Positions 7,364-15,964 of a stretch of 64,000 nt of DNA are shown one piece after another. The notes beneath the pieces were generated by a model, which worked only from the letters and a program-made list of their open reading frames with translations, was not told the DNA's origin and did no database searches. The translations under genes were made by a program, and so were the position numbers. Positions within the stretch are counted from its first letter, which is position 1; every line of letters starts with the position of its first letter. Source of the stretch: Niastella yeongjuensis (GTDB lineage Bacteria > Bacteroidota > Bacteroidia > Chitinophagales > Chitinophagaceae); the NCBI RefSeq assembly GCF_900110245.1, contig NZ_FOCZ01000005.1, positions 310,001 to 374,000 on the forward strand. Direction: 5' to 3'.

Positions 7364-9265
7364 TTACTGCAGCGGATCTTCCTGCAGGGAGGCACGCACC
7401 TCTTCTATCAGGGTGTCGGGGTCCCAGGAAAGATCAGCTTCACCAGTCAGGAATTGCCGGTCAGATTGAATAGTGGCTTCTATCTCTTCCATGTACTTTC
7501 TTGCCTCTACCACATATTCATCGGGGTTTCTGATGGCTGATAATCTTTTCAGGTTGGCCTCATCGTACCGGATAAAATTTCTGGCCAGGCGGCGGGCGGT
7601 GTATTTTCTGAACCCGAGCAGGCTCATCACATCTACCCCCACGCGCAAACTGGTATCCAGCGACTCGCGGTAAATATGCAAGATGCCTGCGTTCATCAGG
7701 TCGTAGGCATCGTACCGGTTGGCAGCCCGTACCAGCATATGTAAATCGGGGAAATGCTTTTTTACTGTTTCTATCATCTCCAGCCTTTTTTCGGGCGAGT
7801 TGACGGCGATAACGATGATCTTTGCCTTATCTGCCCCGGCAGCCATTAACAGGTCAACCCGGGAAGCATCGCCATAAAAAACTTTATACCCCATTTTCCG
7901 TAAGGTATCTACGCGGTCAGAGTCCATATCGAGGTAAGTGGCCGGAACGTTATTTGCCCGTAGAAAACGTCCGATGGTGCTGCCAAAGTGACCAAACCCT
8001 GCAATGATCACCGCATGTTTTTCATCGATCTCATCGGCTGGTCTTTCTTCGGTTTCATCTGTGCCCACCCGGGGCAGGATCAGCTTTTCATTAGCCATTA
8101 CGATCAACGGCGTTAGGCCCATGCTGATAGCCACCACGGCAGTCATTATATTGATGGTTTCCAGCGACAGAATACCCTGTTGAAAGGAAAAAGAGAACAA
8201 CACAAACGCAAACTCCCCTACCTGGGTAAGGCCAAAAGAGAAAATAAAATTCTGCTCCGTTCCCATTTTAAACACTTTGCCCAGCAATAAAAGCACCAGC
8301 GATTTCACCGCTATCAGGATACATACCCATAGTATTATTTCACGCAAATGCTGTGACACCAGCCCAAAATCTATAGATGCTCCCACGGCTATAAAAAACA
8401 CCCCCAGTAACAATCCCTTAAAAGGTTCTATATCACTTTCCAGCTCATGCCGGTATTCGCTGTTGGCCAGCACTACCCCGGCTAAAAACGCTCCCAGGGC
8501 GGGACTCAATCCGATCCTGCCCATCAGCACCGCAATACCTACAACGATCAGCAGGGATGTTGCCGTAAAAATTTCCCGCATATTGGTTTTCGCCACCAGG
8601 CGTAACAAGGGGCGTACTGCTACCCTACCTACAGCAATAACCGCTGCAATGGTGCCCAGTACGATCGCTGCATGTAACCAGGCAGGCTGTCCGGCAACCC
8701 AGGTACCCGCTTCATGTGTATCATTGGATGGTTTATGTAGAATGTCTGTTGTGGCCAGCAAAGGGAAAAGCGCCAGCATGGGGATTACCGCAACGTCCTG
8801 GAACAGTAATACCGAAAAGGCGCTTTGACCGGCAGAAGTTCCCATCAGGCCTTTTTCTGCCATTGTTTGCAACACAATGGCAGTAGACGACAAAGAAAAG
8901 ATCATTCCCAACGCCAATGCCTGCTGCCAGTTAAAATGAAAGAGCATGGCAATACCTGCTATCGCTGCCGTGGTTACTATTACCTGTAATCCGCCCAACC
9001 CCAGAATCGATTTACGCAGCTTCCATAACAATTCCGGCTCCAGTTCCAACCCAATTAAAAACAACATCATTACTACTCCAAACTCGGCGTAATGCATAAT
9101 ATCCTGTCCTTCGGCACCCACAAATCCCATAACAGAAGGCCCGATGATAACACCGGCGAACAGATAGCCTAATACAGAACCCAATCCTGACTTTTTTGCC
9201 AGCGGAACAAACAATACGGCCGCTCCCAGAAACACCAATGCCTTGTAAAAAAAAGAATGCTCCAT
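7364..9265 (-). CDS. KefC-like cation:proton antiporter with RCK domain
   Basis: A 633-residue monovalent cation/proton antiporter of the CPA2 (KefB/KefC) type that would release K+ in exchange for H+. The start at 9265 gives MEHSFFYKALVFL and lies 1 bp past the stop codon of the upstream oxidoreductase gene. About 12-13 helices fill residues 5-390, including GLELEPELLW (72-81), the membrane Asp157 in LLFQDVAVIP and PALGAFLAGV (255-264). A cytoplasmic Rossmann RCK_N/TrkA-N domain follows, with GFGHFG at 423-428. The arrangement is that of E. coli kefFC. Whether it responds to glutathione conjugates here cannot be told. Confidence 0.88.
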   Translation of the reverse strand: MEHSFFYKALVFLGAAVLFVPLAKKSGLGSVLGYLFAGVIIGPSVMGFVGAEGQDIMHYAEFGVVMMLFLIGLELEPELLWKLRKSILGLGGLQVIVTTAAIAGIAMLFHFNWQQALALGMIFSLSSTAIVLQTMAEKGLMGTSAGQSAFSVLLFQDVAVIPMLALFPLLATTDILHKPSNDTHEAGTWVAGQPAWLHAAIVLGTIAAVIAVGRVAVRPLLRLVAKTNMREIFTATSLLIVVGIAVLMGRIGLSPALGAFLAGVVLANSEYRHELESDIEPFKGLLLGVFFIAVGASIDFGLVSQHLREIILWVCILIAVKSLVLLLLGKVFKMGTEQNFIFSFGLTQVGEFAFVLFSFSFQQGILSLETINIMTAVVAISMGLTPLIVMANEKLILPRVGTDETEERPADEIDEKHAVIIAGFGHFGSTIGRFLRANNVPATYLDMDSDRVDTLRKMGYKVFYGDASRVDLLMAAGADKAKIIVIAVNSPEKRLEMIETVKKHFPDLHMLVRAANRYDAYDLMNAGILHIYRESLDTSLRVGVDVMSLLGFRKYTARRLARNFIRYDEANLKRLSAIRNPDEYVVEARKYMEEIEATIQSDRQFLTGEADLSWDPDTLIEEVRASLQEDPLQ

Positions 9266-9266
9266 A

Positions 9267-9875
9267 TTACGCCAGGTTATTTTGTGAGTTTTCAATAAGG
9301 TCGTTCAAGCAGCTGGCCTGCATCATGTCTTCATCATTCAAACTATCCTGCTGTAACCGCTGCAGCAGCTGGCTGTATTTATGGCCGTATTCATTTATCT
9401 GTAATAATTCCAGTTTATGCGTTCCCGAAACCCAGAAAGGCGGCAGGTAGGTCATGTGGCAAAGCTCTGCGGTGCGTTCATAAGGCCGCAGCACTTCGGT
9501 AATGGTGCAATGCTGATAACCTTCCCGCTGATAGGCCTGTATACTTCCGCCGGAGGTGATCACATTAAACACTTTTTTACCCTTTAATGCATACCCGTTT
9601 TTACCATAGGCCCAGCCATGTTCCAGCACCAGGTCCTGCCATTGTTTTAACAAGGCAGGTGCACTGTACCAGTACAATGGATGTTGCCAGACAATGATAT
9701 CATGCGCCAGCAACAGTTGCTGCTCACGTTTCACATCGATATCAAAATCGGGGTAATTTTCGTACAAGTCGTTCAAGGTTATTCCGTCTTGCTGGGGAAT
9801 ATAATGCAGGAGTCGTTTATGCACCCGGGACTTTTCCAGTACCGGATGAGCAAAAATTATCAGGATCTTCCTCAT
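9267..9875 (-). CDS. NAD(P)H oxidoreductase, KefF-like flavodoxin-fold protein
   Basis: A 202-residue protein of the NQO/KefF/YwrO flavodoxin-like family, which uses FMN or FAD to reduce quinones and can activate Kef efflux pumps. The opening MRKILIIFAHPVLEKSRVH holds the first strand and the cofactor loop; WQHPLYWYSAPALLKQW and the ITSGG loop are family signatures. Its stop codon is followed 1 bp later by the antiporter start, so it is almost certainly cotranslated with it and acts as its ancillary subunit. It is divergent from the YihY gene. Length is normal for KefF-type proteins, with a longer C-terminus. Confidence 0.86.
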   Translation of the reverse strand: MRKILIIFAHPVLEKSRVHKRLLHYIPQQDGITLNDLYENYPDFDIDVKREQQLLLAHDIIVWQHPLYWYSAPALLKQWQDLVLEHGWAYGKNGYALKGKKVFNVITSGGSIQAYQREGYQHCTITEVLRPYERTAELCHMTYLPPFWVSGTHKLELLQINEYGHKYSQLLQRLQQDSLNDEDMMQASCLNDLIENSQNNLA

Positions 9876-9957
9876 GAACCACTGGTTTTAAATAATTCAC
9901 AACTTAAAGAGAAATGGAACAATTATCTAAGGTATCACTTAAATTTAAGGTCATAAG

Positions 9958-10914
9958 ATGGAGAAACAAAAAACCAGATGGAGCCTGCCGGAATGGGGAA
10001 AATTGCTTCGGCATTCCTTTAACCGGCTACAGCAGAATGATCCTTTACGCATAGCTGGCGCCACTGCTTTTTTTACCAGCTTTGCGCTGCCCCCCATTAT
10101 GGTGCTCATTTTTCAGTTCTTCAGTATTTTTTTCAGCAAAAAGCTGGTGGGCAGTGAAATGCGAACGGTGCTTACCACCTCGCTGGGTAAAGAAAATTAT
10201 GAACAATTGCGGATCACTGCCCTTGGCCTGCGCAACCTTGCTCAAAACTGGTACATGGTAGTGTTAGGCGTTTTGTTCCTCATCTTTGTAGCCACCACTT
10301 TATTCAAAGTGATCCGCAATACGCTGAACGATATCTGGAATATTCGTCCTGAGAAATCGGGTTTCCTGTACGACCTTACGGTGCGTGGCCGGTCACTGGT
10401 GATCATACTCGCAGCGGCTATACTGTTTATTGCCGGTGAAATTATTGCCATAGCGCGTGAAGTGGCCGGCAAATATGTCGAAAGTGTATGGGCAGAAGGC
10501 GGTGTTTTCTTTTCCAGCATTTTAAACGAGCTCATTGGTGCGCTTACGATCATCGTATGGTTTATTGTACTGTTCCGGTTCCTGGCCAATGGCCGCCCCT
10601 CCTGGCGGGTAGCAACGGTTGGCGGCATCTTAACGGGTGTGTTGTTTTATTTTGGCAAAGCGCTGCTTTCCTATATGATGCGGCACAGCAACGCCGGTAT
10701 CGTGTATGGCGCAGGTGCCGCCCTGGTTTTGATCTTGCTGTTTATGTTTTACTCTTCTTTTATTTTATACTTCGGCGCCAGTTTCATTAAAGAATATTCC
10801 CTGTTTACCAACGATCCCATTGTCCCTACGCATAAGGCCTATCAGTATGAATTGCATAAAGTGGACAGAGGGCAGAAGGCAGAGGGCAGAGGGCAGAGAG
10901 AAGAAAGGCATTAG
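9958..10914 (+). CDS. YihY/BrkB family membrane protein with repeat-encoded tail
   Basis: A 318-residue inner-membrane protein of the YihY/virulence factor BrkB family (formerly misnamed RNase BN). About six helices are visible, for example at 40-60, 95-115, 140-165, 185-205, 220-240 and 255-280, with family motifs RIAGATAFFTSFALPP and YGAGAALVLILLFMFYSSF. The molecular function of the family is not settled. The last 17 or so residues (VDRGQKAEGRGQREERH) are encoded by a 7-bp GGCAGAG repeat array that continues past the stop codon. The gene therefore seems to have acquired a charged tail from a dispersed repeat. Homologues should end soon after FIKEYSLFTNDP. Confidence 0.85.
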   Translation: MEKQKTRWSLPEWGKLLRHSFNRLQQNDPLRIAGATAFFTSFALPPIMVLIFQFFSIFFSKKLVGSEMRTVLTTSLGKENYEQLRITALGLRNLAQNWYMVVLGVLFLIFVATTLFKVIRNTLNDIWNIRPEKSGFLYDLTVRGRSLVIILAAAILFIAGEIIAIAREVAGKYVESVWAEGGVFFSSILNELIGALTIIVWFIVLFRFLANGRPSWRVATVGGILTGVLFYFGKALLSYMMRHSNAGIVYGAGAALVLILLFMFYSSFILYFGASFIKEYSLFTNDPIVPTHKAYQYELHKVDRGQKAEGRGQREERH

Positions 10915-11100
10915 GCAGTAGGCAGTAGGCAGTGGGCAGTAGGGGAATGGGCCCTCCTACGCCAAGTCTTGCGCCTTCGCTAAAGCTTCGGCTGCACGCA
11001 GTCGGCGGGCGAGGCAACGAATCCCACCAATCAAAATGATGAGAATAATAGCGAGGTTATATTTCTCCCCCTCCACCGGAGGGGGTCGGGGGGAGGCCCG
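10863..11100 (+). repeat. composite dispersed element, copy A
   Basis: The element starts with a 7-bp array (GGCAGAG, then GGCAGTA units, about 10863-10943), continues through a middle part containing GGCAACGAATCCC and AGCGAGG, and ends in a GC-rich palindromic stretch at about 11065-11100. The reverse complement of 31236-31428 has the same order of parts. About 40 bp of the array are identical between the two copies, and the GC-rich end differs by about one indel. It overlaps the 3' end of the YihY gene. Confidence 0.8.
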
Positions 11101-11265
11101 AATCCGCAAACTCAGAACCTAATAACCTAAGAACCCAATAACTTCAACTTAGCACCCAGATGCAGGATCCTTCAACTTTAAACTTTAAACTTTCAACTTT
11201 AAACTTTCAACTTTAAACTTTCAACTTTAAACTTTCAACTTTAAACTTTCAACTTTCAACTTTAA
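11101..11265. repeat. 8-bp and 7-bp tandem arrays (AGAACCTA, ACTTTAA/ACTTTCA)
   Basis: About 11114-11145 shows an 8-bp period (AGAACCTA, ATAACCTA, AGAACCCA). About 11169-11265 is a long 7-bp array alternating ACTTTAA and ACTTTCA, at least 13 units. The TAA stop of the Old Yellow Enzyme gene (11262-11264, minus strand) lies in the last unit. Together with copy A of the composite element this fills the whole gene-free stretch 10915-11261. Confidence 0.8.
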
Positions 11266-12326
11266 AACCTGGCTCTTTCATACTGCACCGGCCATTCAAC
11301 CTTCTCATGTAATTCATGTGCTGCTTGCAAGGGAAAATAGGGCTGCCGAAGCATTTCCCGCGCCATGATGATCATATCGGCATCGTTATTTATTAAAATG
11401 GTTTCTGCCTGAATGGCTGTGGTGATCATGCCTACTGTGCCGGTGAGGATCCCGGTTTCTTTTTTTATGCGGGAGGCAAAAGGCAACTGGTAGGCCGGCC
11501 CAATGGTGATTTGCTGATGGTGTGCCAACCCGCCGGATGAAACATCTATCAGATCGATCCCTTTCTGTTTCAGGATATGGACCAATTGTACAGACTCTTC
11601 CAGGTTCCAGCCACCCTCGGCCCAATCGCTGGCCGAGATGCGTACCAGCAAGGGCAGGTCATTTGGCCAAACAGTTTGAATACCGGCAATAATTTCCAGC
11701 AACAGGCGAATGCGGTTTTCAAAAGAGCCGCCATATTTATCAGTACGGTGATTGCTGAGTGGTGATAGAAATTCATGTACCAGGTAACCATGGGCGCCAT
11801 GTATTTCAATTACTTTAAAACCTGCCCGTAAAGCACGGCCGGCAGCAGTAGTGAAATCGCTGATTATTTTTTGAATACCGGTTTCATCCAATGCAACCGG
11901 CAGGGGGTAATTATCGGCAAATGCGATTGCAGAAGGAGCTACCACTTCCCAGCCACCTTCTTTAATGGAAACTTTACCGCGTCCTTTCCAGGGCACATTG
12001 GTGCTGCCCTTACGGCCGGCATGCGCTAATTGAATACCGGGCACTGTTCCCTGCGCCGATATAAATGAAGTGATCTGTTGTAATTTTTCCAGGTGCTCCT
12101 CTTTCCAGATGCCCAGGTCATGCGGCGAAATACGTCCTTCCGGTGAAACGGCCGTAGCTTCCGATATAATAAGTCCTGCCCCGCCTATAGCCCTGCTGCC
12201 TAAATGTACCAGGTGCCAGTCTGTTGCAAAACCGTCTGTACTGCTATACTGACACATAGGTGAAACGGTGATGCGGTTCTTTATTTCAATAGATTTAATC
12301 TGTAGGGGCGTGAATAGCTTTGACAT
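11262..12326 (-). CDS. NADH:flavin oxidoreductase, Old Yellow Enzyme (YqjM/NamA type)
   Basis: A 354-residue FMN-dependent ene-reductase with an (alpha/beta)8 barrel. It has the marks of the thermophilic-like YqjM subclass: Cys25 and Tyr27 in PMCQYSS, which tune the flavin and touch the substrate, and the long motif starting HGAHGYLVHEFLSP with SNHRTDKYGGSFENR after it. The late VGMITTA segment and AREMLRQP bind the FMN phosphate. It would reduce activated C=C bonds of enones or nitro compounds using NAD(P)H in the cytoplasm. The stop codon is the last unit of a 7-bp ACTTTAA repeat array, so the natural C-terminus may have been trimmed or set by the repeat. The gene stands alone. Confidence 0.9.
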   Translation of the reverse strand: MSKLFTPLQIKSIEIKNRITVSPMCQYSSTDGFATDWHLVHLGSRAIGGAGLIISEATAVSPEGRISPHDLGIWKEEHLEKLQQITSFISAQGTVPGIQLAHAGRKGSTNVPWKGRGKVSIKEGGWEVVAPSAIAFADNYPLPVALDETGIQKIISDFTTAAGRALRAGFKVIEIHGAHGYLVHEFLSPLSNHRTDKYGGSFENRIRLLLEIIAGIQTVWPNDLPLLVRISASDWAEGGWNLEESVQLVHILKQKGIDLIDVSSGGLAHHQQITIGPAYQLPFASRIKKETGILTGTVGMITTAIQAETILINNDADMIIMAREMLRQPYFPLQAAHELHEKVEWPVQYERARF

Positions 12327-12460
12327 ATACGAACAATTAGATATTAAATATACTTCATAAAAGGTGAAATGACGGTATTTGATTACACTTATAGCAAAGC
12401 CATATTTTTTGTTTTATCTTACCAGGCCGGTAACCCCATTCCTAATAACACCTAAACGTT

Positions 12461-13504
12461 ATGTTTAAACTATCTGGCTCAGATATCCTAAAACAATTGA
12501 AGTTTGATCTGATAGGGAAAGATTCTTATCGCGGCATCACTTTTACCTATTCATGGATGGCCAACCAGTTCGGGCATTTTGGACTGGGTTTTATTCCAAC
12601 CCTGTTGTTATATGCCGGTTTAAACAAACTACAAATGCCAGCGGCACAATTGTGGGCGGCCGTTATTATTTCGGGTACCTGGTTGTGTTTTGAAACTTAT
12701 AATTTCTTAGGGCCTTTACTGAAATTCAAATCTTCCAAAAAAGTAAAGCTGAACGCAGATAATGGATATACCTTTTCACCGGCCTGGGGCAATGTAACGT
12801 TCGACACGCTCACAGACCTTTGCTTTTTCTGGCTGGGCGCTTTTTCCGCCAGTCTAACGTTGGCGCCTACACAAACTGCGTGGCTGGTCTTTGGTATTTT
12901 AATTATAGCATTACTGTATCCCTGCCGTTACTGGTACACTACAAAAATATACCTGCAGGCTGCACAGTACCCTGCGCAGTTCCGGTTAAGCCAATGGAGT
13001 TTCGCCATACCCGATCTGTATAAATCAATAGTTGAATCGTACCTGCAGGCTGAAATGGGTGGGCAACACCTGTTTATATTGGGATCTGAAAAAAGTGGCA
13101 AAACAAGTTTGGGTATTGGAATAGCTACCGAACTTTCCATCAAACACCACAGCTGTTATTATACCACTGCCATGAAATTGTTCAACCTGTTCTTTGATCC
13201 GCCCGGTAAAAAATATCCCAATTGTTTATGGACCTGGCAAAATGCTTCGGTGTGGGTGATCGACGATATAAACCCCGGACCGCCCATCAAAGAAACGATC
13301 ATTAACATGACCACCTTTAAAGGCATACTGGACAACTATACGCTCAATAAAGAGAACCGGAGAATGATAAGGGAAAAGAATATCATTTGGGTAATGGGAT
13401 CAGAAACACCAGACAGCGAATTGTATAAAACCTGGCTGCAGATGCTGGCGGAATTTGGGGTAGCCTCACAAAATATCAAGACAATTTATTTGGGCACCCC
13501 CTAA
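12461..13504 (+). CDS. membrane-anchored P-loop ATPase, unknown function
   Basis: I do not recognise this 347-residue protein. The N-terminal half has about four hydrophobic segments (about 40-56, 62-80, 118-133, 138-154) and no signal peptide. The C-terminal half is a P-loop NTPase: Walker A is GSEKSGKTS (208-216), and VWVIDDINPG (264-273) looks like Walker B with two Asp residues. There may be a sensor Asn/Ser in IIWVMGSETPDSE. The layout recalls AAA+/IstB-DnaA-type ATPases fused to a membrane anchor. No partner enzyme is next to it: an Old Yellow Enzyme diverges upstream and a LuxR-type regulator converges 5 bp downstream. Confidence 0.75.
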   Translation: MFKLSGSDILKQLKFDLIGKDSYRGITFTYSWMANQFGHFGLGFIPTLLLYAGLNKLQMPAAQLWAAVIISGTWLCFETYNFLGPLLKFKSSKKVKLNADNGYTFSPAWGNVTFDTLTDLCFFWLGAFSASLTLAPTQTAWLVFGILIIALLYPCRYWYTTKIYLQAAQYPAQFRLSQWSFAIPDLYKSIVESYLQAEMGGQHLFILGSEKSGKTSLGIGIATELSIKHHSCYYTTAMKLFNLFFDPPGKKYPNCLWTWQNASVWVIDDINPGPPIKETIINMTTFKGILDNYTLNKENRRMIREKNIIWVMGSETPDSELYKTWLQMLAEFGVASQNIKTIYLGTP

Positions 13505-13509
13505 TTAAC

Positions 13510-14247
13510 TTAAGGCAGAATATGATTCTGGTAAGCAAAACTGACCAGGTGCGGCAGGCTTTTCACATCAAACTTCTTATATAAGGGTATGATCCTTTTT
13601 TCAATAGCCGATTGCGATACACCATAGTGGTGAGCGATCTGTTTAAATGAGTAGCCTTTGGCCACAAGCGCCAGGGCTTCTTTTTCTTTTTTACTTATAC
13701 CAACATAATGGAATGCAGTTCCTTTTAGCTCGTCTTCAAAAGCCGATTTTTCAGGACCATACACATAACAACGCATTACTTTCCCAAAAGTAATGCTGTG
13801 GCTGATCTGGGAGCGGCCTATAATCTCCACTACCCGGCCGGCCTCGGCCCTGAACACCCCTACCCTGGAGATCAGGGGCACTTCGTGCCCTTCTTTATGC
13901 CGCTTCTTTACCTCGATGGCAAAGCTGTACTTTTCAAGATCCTCTTTAATGCGATGCAGGAACATCAGGGCGCGATCGTTCAATTCGTTCGAAAAGGGTG
14001 CGTATTCGGGTGTTGTACTGTTTATAATAGTAAACATATTGATCTCCTCATCTTTGTACCCCAATACATCTTCCCAACCCTCTGCATAGATCATCCGGCC
14101 CTGCTGAAAAGAATAGATGTAAACAGCTTCTTCGGGAAATTTAGGGATGGTTTGTTTGAAACGTTGTGCTTCCGGGCCCGACAAATCAGCCGGAACACCT
14201 GTAATATGAGACTTTGAGTAGTCTCCAGCCCCTGGGTTATCGCTCAT
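13510..14247 (-). CDS. PAS-LuxR (GerE) type transcriptional regulator
   Basis: A 245-residue one-component regulator. An N-terminal PAS-like domain (about 35-155, with the motif EGWEDVLGYKDEEIN and a beta-rich core) is followed by a C-terminal LuxR/GerE helix-turn-helix (about 180-240: SKKEKEALALVAKGYSFKQI, then HHYGVSQSAIEKRIIPLYKK). There is no receiver domain, so a small ligand, redox state or partner protein probably acts on the PAS domain. It is transcribed toward the P-loop ATPase gene, ending 5 bp from it. The promoter should lie within 14248-14400, back to back with the candidate small RNA promoter at 14297-14327. Confidence 0.82.
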   Translation of the reverse strand: MSDNPGAGDYSKSHITGVPADLSGPEAQRFKQTIPKFPEEAVYIYSFQQGRMIYAEGWEDVLGYKDEEINMFTIINSTTPEYAPFSNELNDRALMFLHRIKEDLEKYSFAIEVKKRHKEGHEVPLISRVGVFRAEAGRVVEIIGRSQISHSITFGKVMRCYVYGPEKSAFEDELKGTAFHYVGISKKEKEALALVAKGYSFKQIAHHYGVSQSAIEKRIIPLYKKFDVKSLPHLVSFAYQNHILP

Positions 14248-14296
14248 TGTGTAAATAAGAAGATTAGCTAATGTTGTTACCTGCGGTTTTTCGCAG

Positions 14297-14327
14297 TTGT
14301 CTGTCGAAGGGTCCAGTATTACATTTG
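14297..14327 (+). promoter_or_regulatory. Bacteroidota-type promoter of candidate small RNA
   Basis: TTG at 14297-14299 and TACATTTG at 14320-14327 with a 20-bp spacer match the consensus well. Transcription would begin near 14334. Confidence 0.6.
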
Positions 14328-14333
14328 CGCTGT

Positions 14334-14504
14334 TGCTAAATTATAAAAACAGTAGTGAATTCAAAAATATCCCGCGGTATTCTTCCTTAATGATACTGGT
14401 TCCACTCAGGAGAAGCGGCGGACGGTTTTTCCACAGGTTTTATTATCGGGTTATAGTCGTGCACCGACATGCTGCAAAAAAGGATCGCTCCAGCGGTCCT
14501 TTTT
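14334..14504 (+). ncRNA. candidate small RNA, about 170 nt
   Basis: The start is inferred from the promoter at 14297-14327 and the end from the hairpin with T run at 14476-14504. The segment encodes no plausible protein. One internal pairing is CGGTAT with ATACTG (one G-U pair). I cannot assign a known RNA family. It could also be an attenuated leader of the gene at 14715, though about 200 bp and a second terminator lie between. Confidence 0.45.
14476..14504 (+). terminator. intrinsic terminator
   Basis: AAAAAGGATCGCT pairs with AGCGGTCCTTTTT (one G-U pair) in a tight hairpin with T run. No protein gene ends nearby. Confidence 0.75.
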
Positions 14505-14554
14505 AACTTGACAACATAAAATTTATTAATATCTGCAGGTGCTTATAAAAAGAA

Positions 14555-14580
14555 AAACCCTCCCAGCGCCGGGAGGGTTT
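14555..14580. terminator. second orphan terminator
   Basis: A perfect 10-bp stem (AAACCCTCCC with GGGAGGGTTT) and 6-nt loop. It follows the first hairpin by 50 bp and could back it up or act on the other strand. Confidence 0.75.
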
Positions 14581-14714
14581 CCTTATTAATAATTTACATA
14601 TCCATTAATACCCACTATATTTTTTAGCATGGTTTTGCCCTATTAATACCTTATTAAGCAAAAATTAAGGCCGCAATTGTTTATTACAGGTTTTACAGCC
14701 ATCAAAAACCTGCT

Positions 14715-15947
14715 ATGCGTTCTACGATTGTTGCCATTTTTTGCCTGCTGTTATTCCATGCATGTAGTCACGCACAAAAAGCTGACTGGCAGTTTACCGG
14801 TAATGGCATTTCGCGCGAAGTGCTGGAAAACTATCTCGAAAAGTCCATTACCATGGTGTACCTGTTGGTACCGCATGCGCCCGAAGGCAGCCGCACTTAT
14901 CCTTATCATGGGGATGATCTTCGCATGGTACAACACCTCGGTGCCAAATTCATTGGCCGCGCCATTTACCGCTGGGGCGGGGAAAGTTTATTAAACCAGC
15001 CTGCCTTCTGGGATACTGCCCAATCAATCATCCACCGGCTTCACCGGTATGATGGGAACATCATCTTTCAGGCCTGTTTGTTTGAGATCGTTACCGAACA
15101 GGTGAACCAGGTACCCATACCAAACTGGGTTTTTAAAGACTTTGGTTTGCCTGTTACAACAAGAAATTTTTCCTACACCGCTATGTTGAACCGGCAGGGC
15201 AAACTGGTTGATCACTGGCGCAAAGGAAGCAGCGTGCCTGATATCAGTGAAACCGAAACCCAACTCTGGTTTTATTACCTGGCAGGCGCATATATGAATG
15301 TAGGTTGTGAAGCCCTGCACCTGGGTCAGGTAGAACTGATCGGCATGAATGATCCCGACAAAAACGCCTGGGAAAAGGTGATCACTAAAATACGGGGGTA
15401 TGCGAAAAAACATGCCCGCCGGCATTGGGTACTCCTGGATGCCCATGTTCCCTCTGGCGGCATGGTAAAAAACAATAAAAGCCTGCTCGATTTTAATTCA
15501 TTCCCGTTGCGCATAAAAGAAATCCCGCAAAACCCATACGAAGGTAAATTGCAGGTAAACTTCCTCGACGGCATCTATACAAAAAGCAAAGGCGGCACAA
15601 CGCCCAGCGGCTGGCCTTGCGAACACCTCCCCTACCTGGTTGAGTTTGATAATTTTGGCCGCGACAAACAACCGAATGTTGCAGACACCACCACACATTT
15701 CGTTTGGGGCTGGGATGAAATTTCCTGGCTTTCGCTGCAACCCGAAACCTATCGCAACCAATGGCTGCAATATGCTTTTCACTGGTTAAAACAAACCGAT
15801 ACCAACGGCCATCTTGAAATGCCAGGCTGCCGCATGATCACCTGCCCCAACGAATCGCAGGGCAGTTATCGCGCCAATACAAAAAGCGACGCCTGTCCGA
15901 TAGGCTATTCACAGGAAGAAACGATCAAAACATTATGGGGCCAGTAA
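14715..15947 (+). CDS. secreted protein of unknown function
   Basis: A 410-residue protein with a signal peptide (about 1-21, HACSHAQ; the Cys does not sit in a good lipobox). I do not recognise a family. The body is rich in Trp, Tyr and acidic residues in a way seen in glycoside hydrolases, for example IGRAIYRWGGES, HVPSGGM and VWGWDEISWLSLQPE. A barrel-type glycan-acting enzyme is a guess. Its stop lies 17 bp before the chosen start of the ECF sigma gene, and an alternative sigma start would overlap it, so it probably heads the transcript of glycan locus 1. Confidence 0.7.
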   Translation: MRSTIVAIFCLLLFHACSHAQKADWQFTGNGISREVLENYLEKSITMVYLLVPHAPEGSRTYPYHGDDLRMVQHLGAKFIGRAIYRWGGESLLNQPAFWDTAQSIIHRLHRYDGNIIFQACLFEIVTEQVNQVPIPNWVFKDFGLPVTTRNFSYTAMLNRQGKLVDHWRKGSSVPDISETETQLWFYYLAGAYMNVGCEALHLGQVELIGMNDPDKNAWEKVITKIRGYAKKHARRHWVLLDAHVPSGGMVKNNKSLLDFNSFPLRIKEIPQNPYEGKLQVNFLDGIYTKSKGGTTPSGWPCEHLPYLVEFDNFGRDKQPNVADTTTHFVWGWDEISWLSLQPETYRNQWLQYAFHWLKQTDTNGHLEMPGCRMITCPNESQGSYRANTKSDACPIGYSQEETIKTLWGQ

Positions 15948-15964
15948 CCAGTAATGCAAGCCAT

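Larger units (their letters stand above)
14248..14714. other. gene-free region with promoter and two terminators
   Basis: 467 bp without a convincing protein gene. It holds a good plus-strand promoter (14297-14327) and two strong hairpins (14476-14504 and 14555-14580), then an AT-rich stretch that must contain the promoter of the gene at 14715. A 69-codon frame at 14297-14506 starts with TTG inside the promoter and is unlikely to be real. Confidence 0.6.

Noticed and set aside
11160-11270. CRISPR array
   Set aside because: The repeats are contiguous 7-bp units without spacers, and no cas genes are near.
14297-14506. 69-codon frame beginning with TTG
   Set aside because: Its start codon is the -33 element of a promoter and its end overlaps a terminator hairpin.
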